Below the pieces are notes generated by a model. The model saw nothing but the letters and a program-made list of their open reading frames with translations, searched no databases and was not told where the DNA came from. The translations under genes and the position numbers were made by a program. Of a stretch of 43,370 bases of DNA, positions 25,238 to 33,397 are shown in pieces. Source of the DNA: Pseudomonadota bacterium (GTDB taxonomy: Bacteria > Pseudomonadota > Alphaproteobacteria > Acetobacterales > Acetobacteraceae); assembly GCA_021845595.1 (NCBI GenBank), contig JAJZVV010000020.1, positions 1 through 43,370 of the forward strand. Reading direction: 5' to 3'. Each line of letters opens with the position of its first letter. Position 1 is the stretch's first letter.

Positions 25238-26758
25238 TCAGGTTTCAGGTGGCCTCCGTGACAGGACCCCGTCCGACCAGGCGAGTCCGATCAGGAGAAG
25301 CGCCAATCCCGCCGGGATGGCAAGACCGAATCGGCCGAACAGAGTCGGCGGCAGTTTGCCGGGCAGATCGAGAACCCGCGTCCCCTCGCGGCCCAGGCCG
25401 AGCCGAACCAGTTCCCGCCCATGCGCGTCGAACCCGGCCGAGATGCCGGTGTTGGCCGCACGCATCAGCGGCAGGCCCTCCTCGACCGCGCGCATGCGGG
25501 CCGCGGCGAGGTGCTGGCGCGGGCCGGAGGAATCGCCGAACCAGGCGTCGTTGGTGATGTTCACCATCCATTCCGGCCGATCGCTCTCGTCGATGACCTG
25601 ATGCGGGAAGATCGCCTCGTAGCAGATGAGCGCGCCGAACTTCGGCACGCCGGGAACCGTCAGGGAGCGCGGCCCCGCTCCGGCCGCGAAGCCGCCACCG
25701 GGAACGATCCGGATCGGCAACCACGATGGCATGTACTCGCCGCCGGGCACCAGATGCCACTTGTCATAAAGTCCAAGCGCTGCACCGGTGGGACCGACCA
25801 CCACCAAGCTGTTGCGCGGCCGGCGGGCCTCGTCGAAGCGCACCGTTCCGGCCAGCGTCGTCGCCCTGCCGCCGTCGGCGATCGCCGCCCGCGCCAGGGC
25901 GTCGGTCTGGAGCAGAAATGGGCTCGCCGTCTCCGGCCAGATCACCACCGCCGGGCCCGGGCCGATCGGCGCCAGCGCCTCCTGGCTCAGCACGATGTAG
26001 CGGGTGAAGATGCGCTCGGCGAGTGCGTGGTCCCATTTCTGCCCCTGCGCGATGTCACCCTGCGCCAACACGACGTGTGTCCCCGGGGGCGGGCCCGCCG
26101 GCTGTGCCAGGCGCAGCGCCCCCAGTCCCGACCAGGCGGCGAGGCCGGCAGCGAGACCGAACCAGCCGCGCCGGCCGAATACCGGCGCCGCCGCGGCGAG
26201 CACGGTGAGCATGGTCAGTCCGGGCGTGCCGATCCAGGCCAGCGGCTGGAGCAGGACGTCGCCCGCCAAGCCCGGCAGCGCCCAAACGCTGCCCCACGGA
26301 TTCCAGGGGAACCCGGTGCCGACGAACTGGCGCGCGAGGTCGGCGAGCGTCCACGCCCCGGCGAACGCCAGCACCCGCGGCCAGCCGCGCCGCGCGTACC
26401 AGCCGATGGCGCAGGCGATGCCGATGAACGGCGCCAGGATGGCGGCCAGGCCCGGCACCGCCAGCGGCACGAACCACCAATAGCGCGCCGCCTCGATCAG
26501 GATCGCGTCGGTGATCCAGTAGAGCCCGATCAGATGGTGGCCGAACCCGAACCAGAAACCGATGCGGAAGGCCGTGCGCGCCCGCCCGGCGCCGTCGATC
26601 AGCCCGAGCAGCCCCGGTACGGCGACCAGCAATACCGGCACCAGGAACAAGGGCGGCAGCGCCAGCGCCGCCAGAGCCCCGAGCGCCCCGGCGGCGACGT
26701 CCCGCCGCCAGCCGGTTGCCGCCGGCACCGGAGCGCGAGTGGAGGCCCTCAGCCGCAT
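25238..26758 (-). CDS. lnt: Apolipoprotein N-acyltransferase
   Basis: Inner-membrane enzyme that adds the third acyl chain to the N-terminal Cys of lipoproteins, needed before Lol-dependent sorting. At 506 residues it has the usual size, with about six to seven membrane helices in the first 220 residues, a periplasmic nitrilase-like domain, and a final helix near 480-495. The catalytic triad is present: E276 (WPETASP), K333 (YDKWHLVPGGEY) and C379 (ICYEAIFP). The start at 26758 overlaps the hydroxyacid dehydrogenase stop by 10 nt. The longer upstream frame is a shadow. Its products would include the TadD and CpaD-like lipoproteins of this window. Confidence 0.96.
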   Translation of the reverse strand: MRLRASTRAPVPAATGWRRDVAAGALGALAALALPPLFLVPVLLVAVPGLLGLIDGAGRARTAFRIGFWFGFGHHLIGLYWITDAILIEAARYWWFVPLAVPGLAAILAPFIGIACAIGWYARRGWPRVLAFAGAWTLADLARQFVGTGFPWNPWGSVWALPGLAGDVLLQPLAWIGTPGLTMLTVLAAAAPVFGRRGWFGLAAGLAAWSGLGALRLAQPAGPPPGTHVVLAQGDIAQGQKWDHALAERIFTRYIVLSQEALAPIGPGPAVVIWPETASPFLLQTDALARAAIADGGRATTLAGTVRFDEARRPRNSLVVVGPTGAALGLYDKWHLVPGGEYMPSWLPIRIVPGGGFAAGAGPRSLTVPGVPKFGALICYEAIFPHQVIDESDRPEWMVNITNDAWFGDSSGPRQHLAAARMRAVEEGLPLMRAANTGISAGFDAHGRELVRLGLGREGTRVLDLPGKLPPTLFGRFGLAIPAGLALLLIGLAWSDGVLSRRPPET

Positions 26759-27711
26759 ACGATGCGATCCTCCGGCGGGCGGCGCCCGGCCAGTACCGCG
26801 GCGATGCATTCCGCCGCCATCACCCCCATTGCCACCAGCGAGCGGTCGGTGACGCCGGCGACGTGCGGGGTGACGATAAGCCTGGGATGCGCCCGCAGCG
26901 CGTAGGAGGCGGGCGGCGGTTCGGCCTCGAACCCGTCCAGCGCGGCGCCGGCGAGCCGGCCGGACCCGAGCGCAGCGAGCAGCGCCGCCTCGTCGATCAA
27001 CCCGCCGCGCGCGGTGTTGACGACGTAGCCGCCGGGCGGCATCGCCGCCAGCACCGCCGCGTCGATCAGATGCCGCGTCTGCGGCGTCAGCGGGCAATGC
27101 AGCGAGAGCACGTCGCTGTCGGCCGCCAGTTGGGCGAGGCTGTCGGTGCGGCGGACGCCCTCCGGCAGGCTGGCCGGACGCGTGCGGGTGTGAACGGCAA
27201 CGCGCATGCCGAACGCAGGCGCGAGCCGGGCCACGTCCTGGCCGATCGCCCCGAACCCGACGAGGCCCAGGCGCAGCCCCTCGATGTCGCGCACCCGCAT
27301 CGTCGCCGCCCGCCATCCGCCCGAGGCGACCGCTGCCGTCAGCGGCGCCAGGTCCTTGGCCAGCGCCAGGATCATCGCCAGCGTGTGCTCGGCCACCGCG
27401 CGCGTGTTGGAGCCGGTGGCGCGGGTGACGATGAGCCCCCGCGCCCTGGCCGCCTCGACATCGACCTCATCGACGCCGACCCCGTGGCGGGCGACGATTC
27501 GCAGCCGGGCCGAGGCGTCCATCACCGCGCCCGTCACCCGCCCTTGGCGGCACAGGATCGCGTCGGCCTGCACCGCCCCGACCAGCGCGGCGACCGCCTC
27601 GGCATCCGGGTAGGGCGGCAGATAATGGACCTTCGCCCCCGACGCACTTAGGAGCGCCACCGCCTCCGGCGCCAGCGCGGGCGCCGTCATCACCACGTTC
27701 GTGAAATTCAT
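26749..27711 (-). CDS. D-2-hydroxyacid dehydrogenase
   Basis: 320-residue NAD(P)-dependent dehydrogenase of the phosphoglycerate/glyoxylate reductase family. The nucleotide-binding motif is VGFGAIG (151-157). The catalytic Arg, Glu and His are in NTARGGLIDE (R235), GFEAEPP (E264) and TPHVAG (H283). There is no ACT or other C-terminal regulatory domain, so it is unlikely to be the full SerA. Possible substrates are hydroxypyruvate, glyoxylate or other short 2-oxoacids. Its coupling to lnt (10-nt overlap) probably reflects gene packing; the usual neighbour upstream of lnt, a CorC-like gene, is not here. Confidence 0.92.
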   Translation of the reverse strand: MNFTNVVMTAPALAPEAVALLSASGAKVHYLPPYPDAEAVAALVGAVQADAILCRQGRVTGAVMDASARLRIVARHGVGVDEVDVEAARARGLIVTRATGSNTRAVAEHTLAMILALAKDLAPLTAAVASGGWRAATMRVRDIEGLRLGLVGFGAIGQDVARLAPAFGMRVAVHTRTRPASLPEGVRRTDSLAQLAADSDVLSLHCPLTPQTRHLIDAAVLAAMPPGGYVVNTARGGLIDEAALLAALGSGRLAGAALDGFEAEPPPASYALRAHPRLIVTPHVAGVTDRSLVAMGVMAAECIAAVLAGRRPPEDRIVCG

Positions 27712-27798
27712 CGCTGATGCCCTGCTGGCCTGCCCCGTCGACCTGCCTCGCCGCGCTGGTCCATCCGCGCGCCGCCCCGTGTGGGATGCGGCGGCGGA

Positions 27799-28635
27799 TC
27801 AGTCGAGCGCGTCGCGCAACTGCCGCTCGTAGTGGCGGTAGTATTTGTCGGTCACGAGGTCGGTCTTGACCACGACGGCGACATCGGTGGTGTTGAACGC
27901 AGGGTCGATCACCGCGCCATCGCCGACGAACCCGCCCAGGCGCAGATAGCCCTTGATCAGCGGCGGCAACTGCGCCCGCGCCCGTGCCAGATCGAGCTTG
28001 GCGGGCTCGCAGCGGCGCATTTCGACATAGCGCCCGGGCAGCGCGCGCGGGCGGAGCGCCGGCGGGGCAAGATGGTTCTCGTAGAGATAGCTGAGCTCCG
28101 GGGCGAGCGCGTCCGGATCAGTGCCAGCGAGGCTGGCGCAGCCGAACATCAGGTCGATCTGATGATGGAAGACATAGGCGGCGATGCCGCGCCAGAGCAG
28201 CTGCATCGTCGCCCGGCCGCGATAGCCGGCATCGACGCAGGACCGGCCGAGCTCGAGAATGCGCCCAGGGAACGCCAGCAGCGGGCTGATATCGTACTCA
28301 TCCGCCGAGTAGAACCGTCCGACCCGCGCCGCCGCCGCCGGCTGGATCAGCCGGTAGGTGCCGACGACGCCTTCCGGTCCCGGCCCGATGGCATGGTCGA
28401 CGACCAGCAGATGATCGGCAACGGCGTCGAAATCGTCCACATCGCGCCGCCGCGCCGCCGCGGCCGGGGTGGGCGTGGCGCCCATTTCCTCAAAAAACAC
28501 GCGGAACCGTAGCGCCTGCACGGCGTCGATCTCGGCAGCGGTGGCGGCGAGCCGGACCCCGAGATGGCCGGCCCGCATCTCACCGAAGCCGGCCTGATCC
28601 CGCGGCGCGGCGCCGGTGGGCTTCTGTGCCGTCAT
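27799..28635 (-). CDS. OlsB-like GNAT N-acyltransferase
   Basis: 278-residue acyltransferase resembling OlsB (L-ornithine N-acyltransferase using 3-hydroxyacyl-ACP), first step of ornithine-lipid synthesis. The pattern LRFRVFFEEMGA (about 42-53), D68-x-x-D around VDDFDAVADHLLVVD, VGTYRLI, ELGRSCVDAGYRG and LFGCASLAG-like FGCASLAGTDP matches the family. The second enzyme, OlsA, is not in the window. Hemolysin-like annotations often given to this family have no functional basis. Its ATG overlaps the Fur-family stop by 4 nt, so expression is tied to that regulator. Confidence 0.85.
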   Translation of the reverse strand: MTAQKPTGAAPRDQAGFGEMRAGHLGVRLAATAAEIDAVQALRFRVFFEEMGATPTPAAAARRRDVDDFDAVADHLLVVDHAIGPGPEGVVGTYRLIQPAAAARVGRFYSADEYDISPLLAFPGRILELGRSCVDAGYRGRATMQLLWRGIAAYVFHHQIDLMFGCASLAGTDPDALAPELSYLYENHLAPPALRPRALPGRYVEMRRCEPAKLDLARARAQLPPLIKGYLRLGGFVGDGAVIDPAFNTTDVAVVVKTDLVTDKYYRHYERQLRDALD

Positions 28636-29189
28636 CGTGCGTTCCTTGCTGAATGTGCGGGCGGGGCTGATTGGGCTGGCTGGGCCGTCGGCGTGGCCTG
28701 GGGGCTCGGGGCATCGGCGGGGCCTCCGCGGCGTGCTTCCGCCTCGACCCGCCCCTCGACCCGCCCCTCTACCCGCCGGGCCGGCTCGATCCGGCGGCCG
28801 AACAGTTCCAGGCGCAGGGAAACGAGCTGGAACCCCAGTCGCTCGGCGATCGTCCGCATCAGGCGCTCGTGCTCGGCATCGGCGAATTCGATGACCTTAC
28901 CGCTGGCGATGTCGATGAGGTGGTAGTGATGGCCGTGCTCGCTGGCCTCGTAGCGCGCCCGGCCGCCGCCGAAATCCCGGCGATCGAGGATGCCCTGCTC
29001 CTCCAGGAGCCGCACCGTACGATAGACGGTGGCGATGGAAATCCGCCGGTCTCGCGCCGCCGCCCGGCGATAGAGCTCCTCCACGTCGGGATGGTCGGTC
29101 GCCTCTGAAAGAACGCGCGCGATGACACGGCGCTGGCCGGTCATCTTGAGGCCCCGCTCGATGCACAGACGCTCGATCCGCGATTCCAC
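28632..29189 (-). CDS. Fur-family transcriptional regulator with C-terminal tail
   Basis: 185-residue metal-responsive repressor. I place the start at a GTG at 29189 (MESRIERLCIERGLKMTGQR), with GGGAG 5 nt upstream. The winged helix is at 1-80 and includes the recognition-helix text ISIATVYRTVRLLEEQG. Metal-site residues H33, E81, H87, H88 and H90 are visible. The CxxC structural-zinc pair of E. coli Fur is absent (HLIDIASGK instead), as in many alphaproteobacterial members (Fur/Mur). Residues 131-185 are an extra tail with GRVE repeats and Ala/Pro/Ser text. The metal sensed cannot be told. It leads a two-gene operon with the OlsB-like gene. Confidence 0.9.
   Translation of the reverse strand: MESRIERLCIERGLKMTGQRRVIARVLSEATDHPDVEELYRRAAARDRRISIATVYRTVRLLEEQGILDRRDFGGGRARYEASEHGHHYHLIDIASGKVIEFADAEHERLMRTIAERLGFQLVSLRLELFGRRIEPARRVEGRVEGRVEAEARRGGPADAPSPQATPTAQPAQSAPPAHSARNAR
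28742..28777 (-). repeat. Three 12-bp tandem repeats in the Fur tail
   Basis: The unit cctcgacccgcc occurs twice exactly and once with a single change (cctctacccgcc). On the minus strand it encodes RRVE-GRVE-GRVE. It is in frame, so copy changes would lengthen or shorten the tail without breaking the gene. Confidence 0.85.
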
Positions 29190-29687
29190 GCTGGCTCCCA
29201 ATCGATCCGCCCGTTGCGCACGGACCAGCCCGAACGTCCCTGCCCGATCGCCCCGTTCGACCCACACGATGCGACGCCGTCTGCGTTCGGACCAGGCATA
29301 GCCGCGTAACGCGATCGACCATCGCCCCGGTTTGGCGCGGCCCGTGGCGGACGGCCCCGGTCCGACCCCATGTCATCCGGGGCTGAGCACGAACGGCACA
29401 CCCCACGGCGACTCGAGCCCCGACGATCGGCCGAACCGGCCACGTCTGCCGGCCGCGAAGCCTGGCAGAGTGGCCCCGCAGCGAACGCCTGCGACCGGCG
29501 GTCATCAGCGCTCGCGGCACCACTAGCCGATCATCGCCACCCTGTCGACCACCCCGAAACGAACGGGGCTCCGGCCGCCCCGCCCACACACGTCACCGAA
29601 GAGCCGCCCGATGCTGCTGCCCCGCTCAACGAACGCGCTGAATCAACCCACAATTACCACCCCTGCGAGCCGGAACGGCGCCCCCGA
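29190..29687. other. 498-nt intergenic region without a recognised gene
   Basis: This gap lies upstream of the Fur-family gene and downstream of mucR, both on the minus strand. Frames in both strands are short, lack ribosome sites and have no family-like sequence. Small imperfect inverted repeats occur (for example CCCCG/CGGGG around 29553-29568), but none has a T-tract. I saw no tRNA T-arm pairing and no strong promoter, although the fur promoter must lie here. It may contain a long leader or a small RNA. Confidence 0.5.
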
Positions 29688-30101
29688 TCAGCGCCCCCGG
29701 CCATGCGGCTTGGTGCCGAGGCCGATCTTCTTCGCCAGCGACGAACGGTGCTTCGCATAGCTTGGCGCCACCATCGGATAATCAGGCGGAAGCCCCCAGC
29801 GTTCCCGGTACTGGTCCGGCGTCATGTCGTAGGCGGTCTTGAGGTGGCGCTTCAGCATCTTCAGCTTCTTGCCGTCCTCGAGGCAGACGATGTATTCGGG
29901 AAGCACCGATTTCTTGATCGGCACCGCCGGCTGCGGGCGGTCGGGCTGTGCCGGCTCGCGGTCGATATTGGTCAGGGCGCGATACACTTCCTGGATCAAC
30001 GCGGGTACCGCGTCCGGCGAGACGGAGTTATGGGACAGGTGGGCGGAGACGATTTGGGCGGTCAGTCCGAGCACGCCCGAATCGGATGAATTATCGTCCA
30101 T
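29688..30101 (-). CDS. mucR: MucR/Ros-family transcriptional regulator
   Basis: 137-residue alphaproteobacterial regulator that binds AT-rich DNA and typically controls exopolysaccharide, motility and cell-cycle genes. The start at 30101 (MDDNSSDSGVLGLTAQIVSA) has GGGGA 5 nt upstream; upstream codons lie in the promoter. The DNA-binding part shows VCLEDGKKLKMLKRHLKTAY, MTPDQYRERWGLPPDYPMVA and the basic end KHRSSLAKKIGLG. Of the Cys2His2 ligands only C73 and H86 remain; the second Cys is D76 and the second His is replaced (TAY for THY/THH). Such finger loss occurs in several family members, which still bind DNA. It is 1.0 kb from the Tad locus. Confidence 0.93.
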   Translation of the reverse strand: MDDNSSDSGVLGLTAQIVSAHLSHNSVSPDAVPALIQEVYRALTNIDREPAQPDRPQPAVPIKKSVLPEYIVCLEDGKKLKMLKRHLKTAYDMTPDQYRERWGLPPDYPMVAPSYAKHRSSLAKKIGLGTKPHGRGR

Positions 30102-30131
30102 AGACTTCCCCTGAGATACGCAGTGCCGCTG

Positions 30132-30161
30132 CTTATAGTCGCGACTCGCGCTGCTTTGCAA
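30132..30161 (-). promoter_or_regulatory. Promoter of mucR
   Basis: Minus strand TTGCAA (30161-30156) and TATAAG (30137-30132) with 18 nt spacing. Just upstream (about 30166-30180) is an AT-rich patch, TAATATGATAAAG, a plausible MucR self-binding site because the family prefers AT-rich DNA with T-A steps. Confidence 0.55.
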
Positions 30162-30231
30162 AGACATCTTTATCATATTACGCAGGCATTGAACAGCTTC
30201 TACCCGCCACGCCGCGGGCGACCCCCGCGTC

Positions 30232-30990
30232 TCAGCGGCGCAGCGCCGCGACATAGCCGCGGTTCCAGGTCGGCGTGATCAGAACCTCGTTGAGACAGAC
30301 GCGCGCCGGCAGGCAGGCGACGAAGCGGATCAGCTCGGCGACCTCCTCCGGCTGCAGCATGCGCGCACGGTCCTCGGCGCTGACCGGCTGTGGCCGGCGG
30401 TCCAGGATCGGCGTCGCGACCTCGCCGGGACAGACCGCGCAGGAGCGGATGCCGTTGACGCATTCCTGCATGTTGAGGCTGTGGCTCATCGCCACCACCG
30501 CGTGCTTGGCGGCGGTGTAGGCCGGGCCGCTGAGCGGGCCGATGAAGCGCCCTGCCATCGAGGCGGTGTGGATCAGCAGCCCGTCCTGCTGCGCGCGCAT
30601 CAGCGGCAGCACCGCGATGACGCAATAGAACGCGGCGTTGAGATTGGCGCCGAGCACGCTCTCCACCCCCTCGGCCGTCAGTTCGCCCCAGGCGCGCGCG
30701 GCGATGTTGAGGCCGGCATTGTTGAGCAGCATGTCGATCCGGCCGTGGCGCGCGCCGATCCGCGCGACGATGGCATGCGCCGTCGCCGCGTCCGAGAGAT
30801 CCCCGGGCTCGATCTCGGCACTGCCCCCGGCCGCGGCGATGCGCTCAGCCACCTCCGTCAGCGGCGCCGGCCGCCGCCCGCTCAGCACCAGACGCGCGCC
30901 CTCCTCGGCCAGTGCCAAAGCCGACGCCGCGCCGATGCCGCTGCCCGCGCCGGTCACCCACGCCACTCGTCCCTCAAGCCGCCGCATCAT
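30232..30990 (-). CDS. Short-chain dehydrogenase/reductase (SDR)
   Basis: 252-residue classical SDR oxidoreductase. The cofactor motif TGAGSGIG is at 13-20, NNAG at 90-93, catalytic Ser in HTASMAG (S144) and Y158-K162 in YTAAK. Arg residues after the second strand (SGRRPAP) suggest NADP(H) preference. The substrate is unknown. Two adjacent ATG codons begin the frame; AGGGAGG is 3 nt from the first and 6 nt from the second, so translation may start at the second. It diverges from the Tad locus. Confidence 0.92.
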   Translation of the reverse strand: MMRRLEGRVAWVTGAGSGIGAASALALAEEGARLVLSGRRPAPLTEVAERIAAAGGSAEIEPGDLSDAATAHAIVARIGARHGRIDMLLNNAGLNIAARAWGELTAEGVESVLGANLNAAFYCVIAVLPLMRAQQDGLLIHTASMAGRFIGPLSGPAYTAAKHAVVAMSHSLNMQECVNGIRSCAVCPGEVATPILDRRPQPVSAEDRARMLQPEEVAELIRFVACLPARVCLNEVLITPTWNRGYVAALRR

Positions 30991-31023
30991 CTGCCTCCCT
31001 GTTGTTCTGTTAACGAACGCTTA

Positions 31024-31062
31024 GCGGTTTCCTCGCTTAAATGCGACTGAGATCAAAACCGC
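31024..31062. repeat. Inverted repeat between SDR and tad locus
   Basis: gcggttt (31024-31030) and aaaccgc (31056-31062) form a perfect 7-bp inverted repeat with 25 nt between the arms, in the 99-nt divergent region upstream of the Tad cluster. It could be an operator for a dimeric regulator. No convincing sigma70 promoter was found for the plus strand here. Confidence 0.4.
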
Positions 31063-31089
31063 AACGCACCCACCAGAGGCGGACGCATC

Positions 31090-32490
31090 ATGCAACCCAC
31101 CACGCCAGCGACATCGGACGCGGCCGCCGCGGCTGCCGGCTCGGCCGAAGTGAAGCCGGCACGCCGCCGCCGCTGGTTCGGCAGCGACCGGCGTGGCGCC
31201 GCGGCGGTGATCGCGGCGCTGGCGCTGCCGACCATGATGAGCGGCGCCGGGCTCGCCGTCGATGCCGGCCTCTGGTACCGCGAATCGGCGCGGCTGCATC
31301 TTGCCGCCAACGCCGCCGCCCTCGCCGCCGCGCATTTCCTTTCCGACAGCAATGCGACCCAGGCCGATATCCAGGCCGTCGCCCAGGCAGCCGTCAGCGA
31401 CCTGACCAGCAACCGGCTGATCGGCTCGCAGGTGACGCCGCAGGTCACCCTCGCCTCCGACCGCAGCTGGCTGTCGGTCACGCTGAGCAGCCATGCCGAC
31501 AGCTATTTCAGCCGGCTGGTGCTGCCCAGCGGGGTGCCGATCAGCGCCAGCGCCACGGCCGGCCTGCTCAGCCCCTGGGCCGGCAAGCCCTGCGTGTTGG
31601 CGCTCGGCAGCGGCACCAGCACCGTCCCGTCCATCGATGTCGAGAACGAGGCGAGCATCACCGGCACCGGTTGCAGCGTGGTCTCGAACTCGTCCGCGAC
31701 CTTCAATTGCAGCTCGCAGGGGCCGACGACGCCGGGCGGCGCGATCTATGTCCGCAACGGCAGCATCGTCGCGGCCAGCGTCGGCGCGGCCGGCACCGTC
31801 TGCGCCAATACCTGGAACGGCGCGACGACGATCTCGCCGACCCCGACCTCCGGCGAAGGCGAGATCGACAATCCCGAATCCGAGCTCGAGGAACCCGAGG
31901 CGGACGATTCGAACTGCCAGCCCAGTACCTATGCTTGGCAGAATGGCGGAATCCTCAATCTCTCCCCCGGCACCTATTGCAACGGGCTGCAGATCGGCAA
32001 CGGCATGACTGTGAACTTCGCCCCCGGCACCTACTACATCAAGGGCGGGAATTTCGACATCACCGGCGGCGCCAAGGTCGGCACTGCGAACGGCGTCACG
32101 TTCTTCCTCGACGGCGCCAGCTTCAGCTGGGAGAATGACGCGCAGGCGCCGTGGGGCATGAGCGCACCGACCAGCGGTCCGCTCGCCGGCGTGCTCGTCT
32201 GGCAGAAGAGCGGGTCGTGCGGCAGCAATCCGACCGACATCGTCACTGGCAGCGCCGGCGCCGCGATCAACGGCACCATCTACGTGCCCGACGCGACCCT
32301 GCAGATCATCAACGCCGCCAAGCTGAGCTACCCGACCGACAGCAACGGCAACCCCACCGGCTCCTTCAGCGTGATCGCCAACCTCATCGCCATGGCCAAT
32401 GGCGGCGCAGGGCAGATCGTTGCCGGCGGGCTTGGCCCGGGGTCCACGAGCAACGGCGGCGTCGCCACGACGGTGGTGCTGCTGCAATGA
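31090..32490 (+). CDS. TadG-like pilus protein with predicted beta-helix
   Basis: 466-residue protein. The cytoplasmic N-terminus is Arg-rich (RRRRWFGSDRRG), followed by one hydrophobic helix (AAVIAALALPTMMSGAGLAV) and VDAGLWYRESARLHLAANAA, the Tad-associated TadE/TadG N-terminal signature. The exported part has paired cysteines and an acidic patch (GEGEIDNPESELEEPEADD, about 255-275). It also has a stretch of short Gly-rich strands with repeated SPGTY/APGTY (about 295-345) suggestive of a right-handed beta-helix. No von Willebrand A domain is seen, unlike many TadG proteins. It opens the Tad cluster and overlaps or closely precedes the first TadE gene. Confidence 0.82.
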   Translation: MQPTTPATSDAAAAAAGSAEVKPARRRRWFGSDRRGAAAVIAALALPTMMSGAGLAVDAGLWYRESARLHLAANAAALAAAHFLSDSNATQADIQAVAQAAVSDLTSNRLIGSQVTPQVTLASDRSWLSVTLSSHADSYFSRLVLPSGVPISASATAGLLSPWAGKPCVLALGSGTSTVPSIDVENEASITGTGCSVVSNSSATFNCSSQGPTTPGGAIYVRNGSIVAASVGAAGTVCANTWNGATTISPTPTSGEGEIDNPESELEEPEADDSNCQPSTYAWQNGGILNLSPGTYCNGLQIGNGMTVNFAPGTYYIKGGNFDITGGAKVGTANGVTFFLDGASFSWENDAQAPWGMSAPTSGPLAGVLVWQKSGSCGSNPTDIVTGSAGAAINGTIYVPDATLQIINAAKLSYPTDSNGNPTGSFSVIANLIAMANGGAGQIVAGGLGPGSTSNGGVATTVVLLQ

Positions 32491-32513
32491 CACCCCGGCC
32501 AGGGAGGCCGCCG

Positions 32514-32996
32514 ATGCGGCTTCGGCGCATCCTGCATCGCCTCGGACGCGAACGGCACGGTGCCGTCGCGCTCGAGGCGGCGCTGATCGGTTCGCTGCTG
32601 CTGGTGCCGCTGGCTATCGGCGCGGTCGATCTCGGCAGCATCTTCGCCACCCAGGCCCGGCTGGACGCGGCGCTCGAAGCCGCCGCGCTCTACGCCTGGG
32701 GCAACCCCGGCAACGCCACGCCGACGACCATCACCCAGATCGCGCAGTCCGCCTATGGCAACGGCGCGCCGAGCCTGGTCGCCACCACGCCGCAGAATGT
32801 CTGCTACTGCATCTCCGTCGGCGGCGGGCAGCAGACGCGCACCGCGGTCAGCTGCACCGGCAGCTGCACCACCGGCCAGCAGCTGGGGATATTTCTTTCG
32901 GTGTCCTTCAGCACCAATCTCAGCCTTCCGGCACCGGTACCCGGGCTGCCGACGACGGTGAGCCTGTCGTCCGCGGGCATGGTGCGCACGCAATGA
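32514..32996 (+). CDS. TadE-like pseudopilin (first)
   Basis: 160-residue Tad pilus protein. The ATG at 32514 has AGGGAGG 6 nt upstream and is preferred; an ATG at 32487 overlapping the previous stop (ATGA) would add nine residues. The N-terminus is GRERHGAVALEAALIGSLLL, a TadE-type prepilin-like signature with a Glu early in the hydrophobic helix. A variable exported domain follows with four Cys in CYCISVGGG and SCTGSC. It probably acts as a minor pseudopilin or assembly factor processed by the TadV peptidase. Confidence 0.85.
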   Translation: MRLRRILHRLGRERHGAVALEAALIGSLLLVPLAIGAVDLGSIFATQARLDAALEAAALYAWGNPGNATPTTITQIAQSAYGNGAPSLVATTPQNVCYCISVGGGQQTRTAVSCTGSCTTGQQLGIFLSVSFSTNLSLPAPVPGLPTTVSLSSAGMVRTQ

Positions 32997-33397
32997 TCCG
33001 TCCGCGCCTGGGGCGAGCAGGAGTGGCCGGCGTCGAGTTCGCACTGACGTCGATGGTGCTCTTCGGCGTCATCGTGGCGATTCTCGAAGGTGGCGAGCTG
33101 CTCGTCGCGCAGCACACGCTGGACAACGCCGTCGTCGTCGCCGCCCGCTATGCCGTCGTGCATGGCTCGCGCTCGACCTCGCCGGCCAGCGGCAGCGACG
33201 TCAAGAACGCGTTCAAGGCCGCCGCCAGCTCGGTGCTCGGCAACGCGCCCGATGTCAAGGTCAGCTTCAACCCGGACAATTCGCCAGGCAGCAGCGTCAG
33301 CGTCTCGGCGACCTATAGCTGGTCGCCGGTCGCCTCCCTCGCGGACTGGGCAGCGCTGACCTTGAGCGCGCAGGCGGACTTCACTATCCAGAATTGA
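32993..33397 (+). CDS. TadE-like pseudopilin (second)
   Basis: 134-residue protein whose ATG overlaps the preceding stop (ATGA). The N-terminus GRAGVAGVEFALTSMVLFGV has the prepilin-like Gly-x-x-x-x-Glu arrangement, followed by the typical TadE helix continuation EGGELLVAQHTLDNAVVVAA. The C-terminal part is a small Ser/Val-rich beta domain. It likely works with the first TadE-like protein. The stop codon lies within the first unit of a 16-bp tandem repeat. Confidence 0.87.
   Translation: MIRPRLGRAGVAGVEFALTSMVLFGVIVAILEGGELLVAQHTLDNAVVVAARYAVVHGSRSTSPASGSDVKNAFKAAASSVLGNAPDVKVSFNPDNSPGSSVSVSATYSWSPVASLADWAALTLSAQADFTIQN

Noticed and set aside
26759-27316. Upstream extension of lnt to 692 codons
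   Set aside because: The extra codons lie inside the hydroxyacid dehydrogenase gene in another frame and are Arg/Gly-rich as in GC-rich shadows.
29190-29687. tRNA gene in the long gap
   Set aside because: A GTTCGA-like loop occurs near 29255 but its flanks do not pair and no acceptor stem could be drawn.
32487-32513. TadE start at the ATGA overlap (32487)
   Set aside because: The ATG at 32514 has a much better ribosome site (AGGGAGG, 6 nt); the earlier one remains possible.
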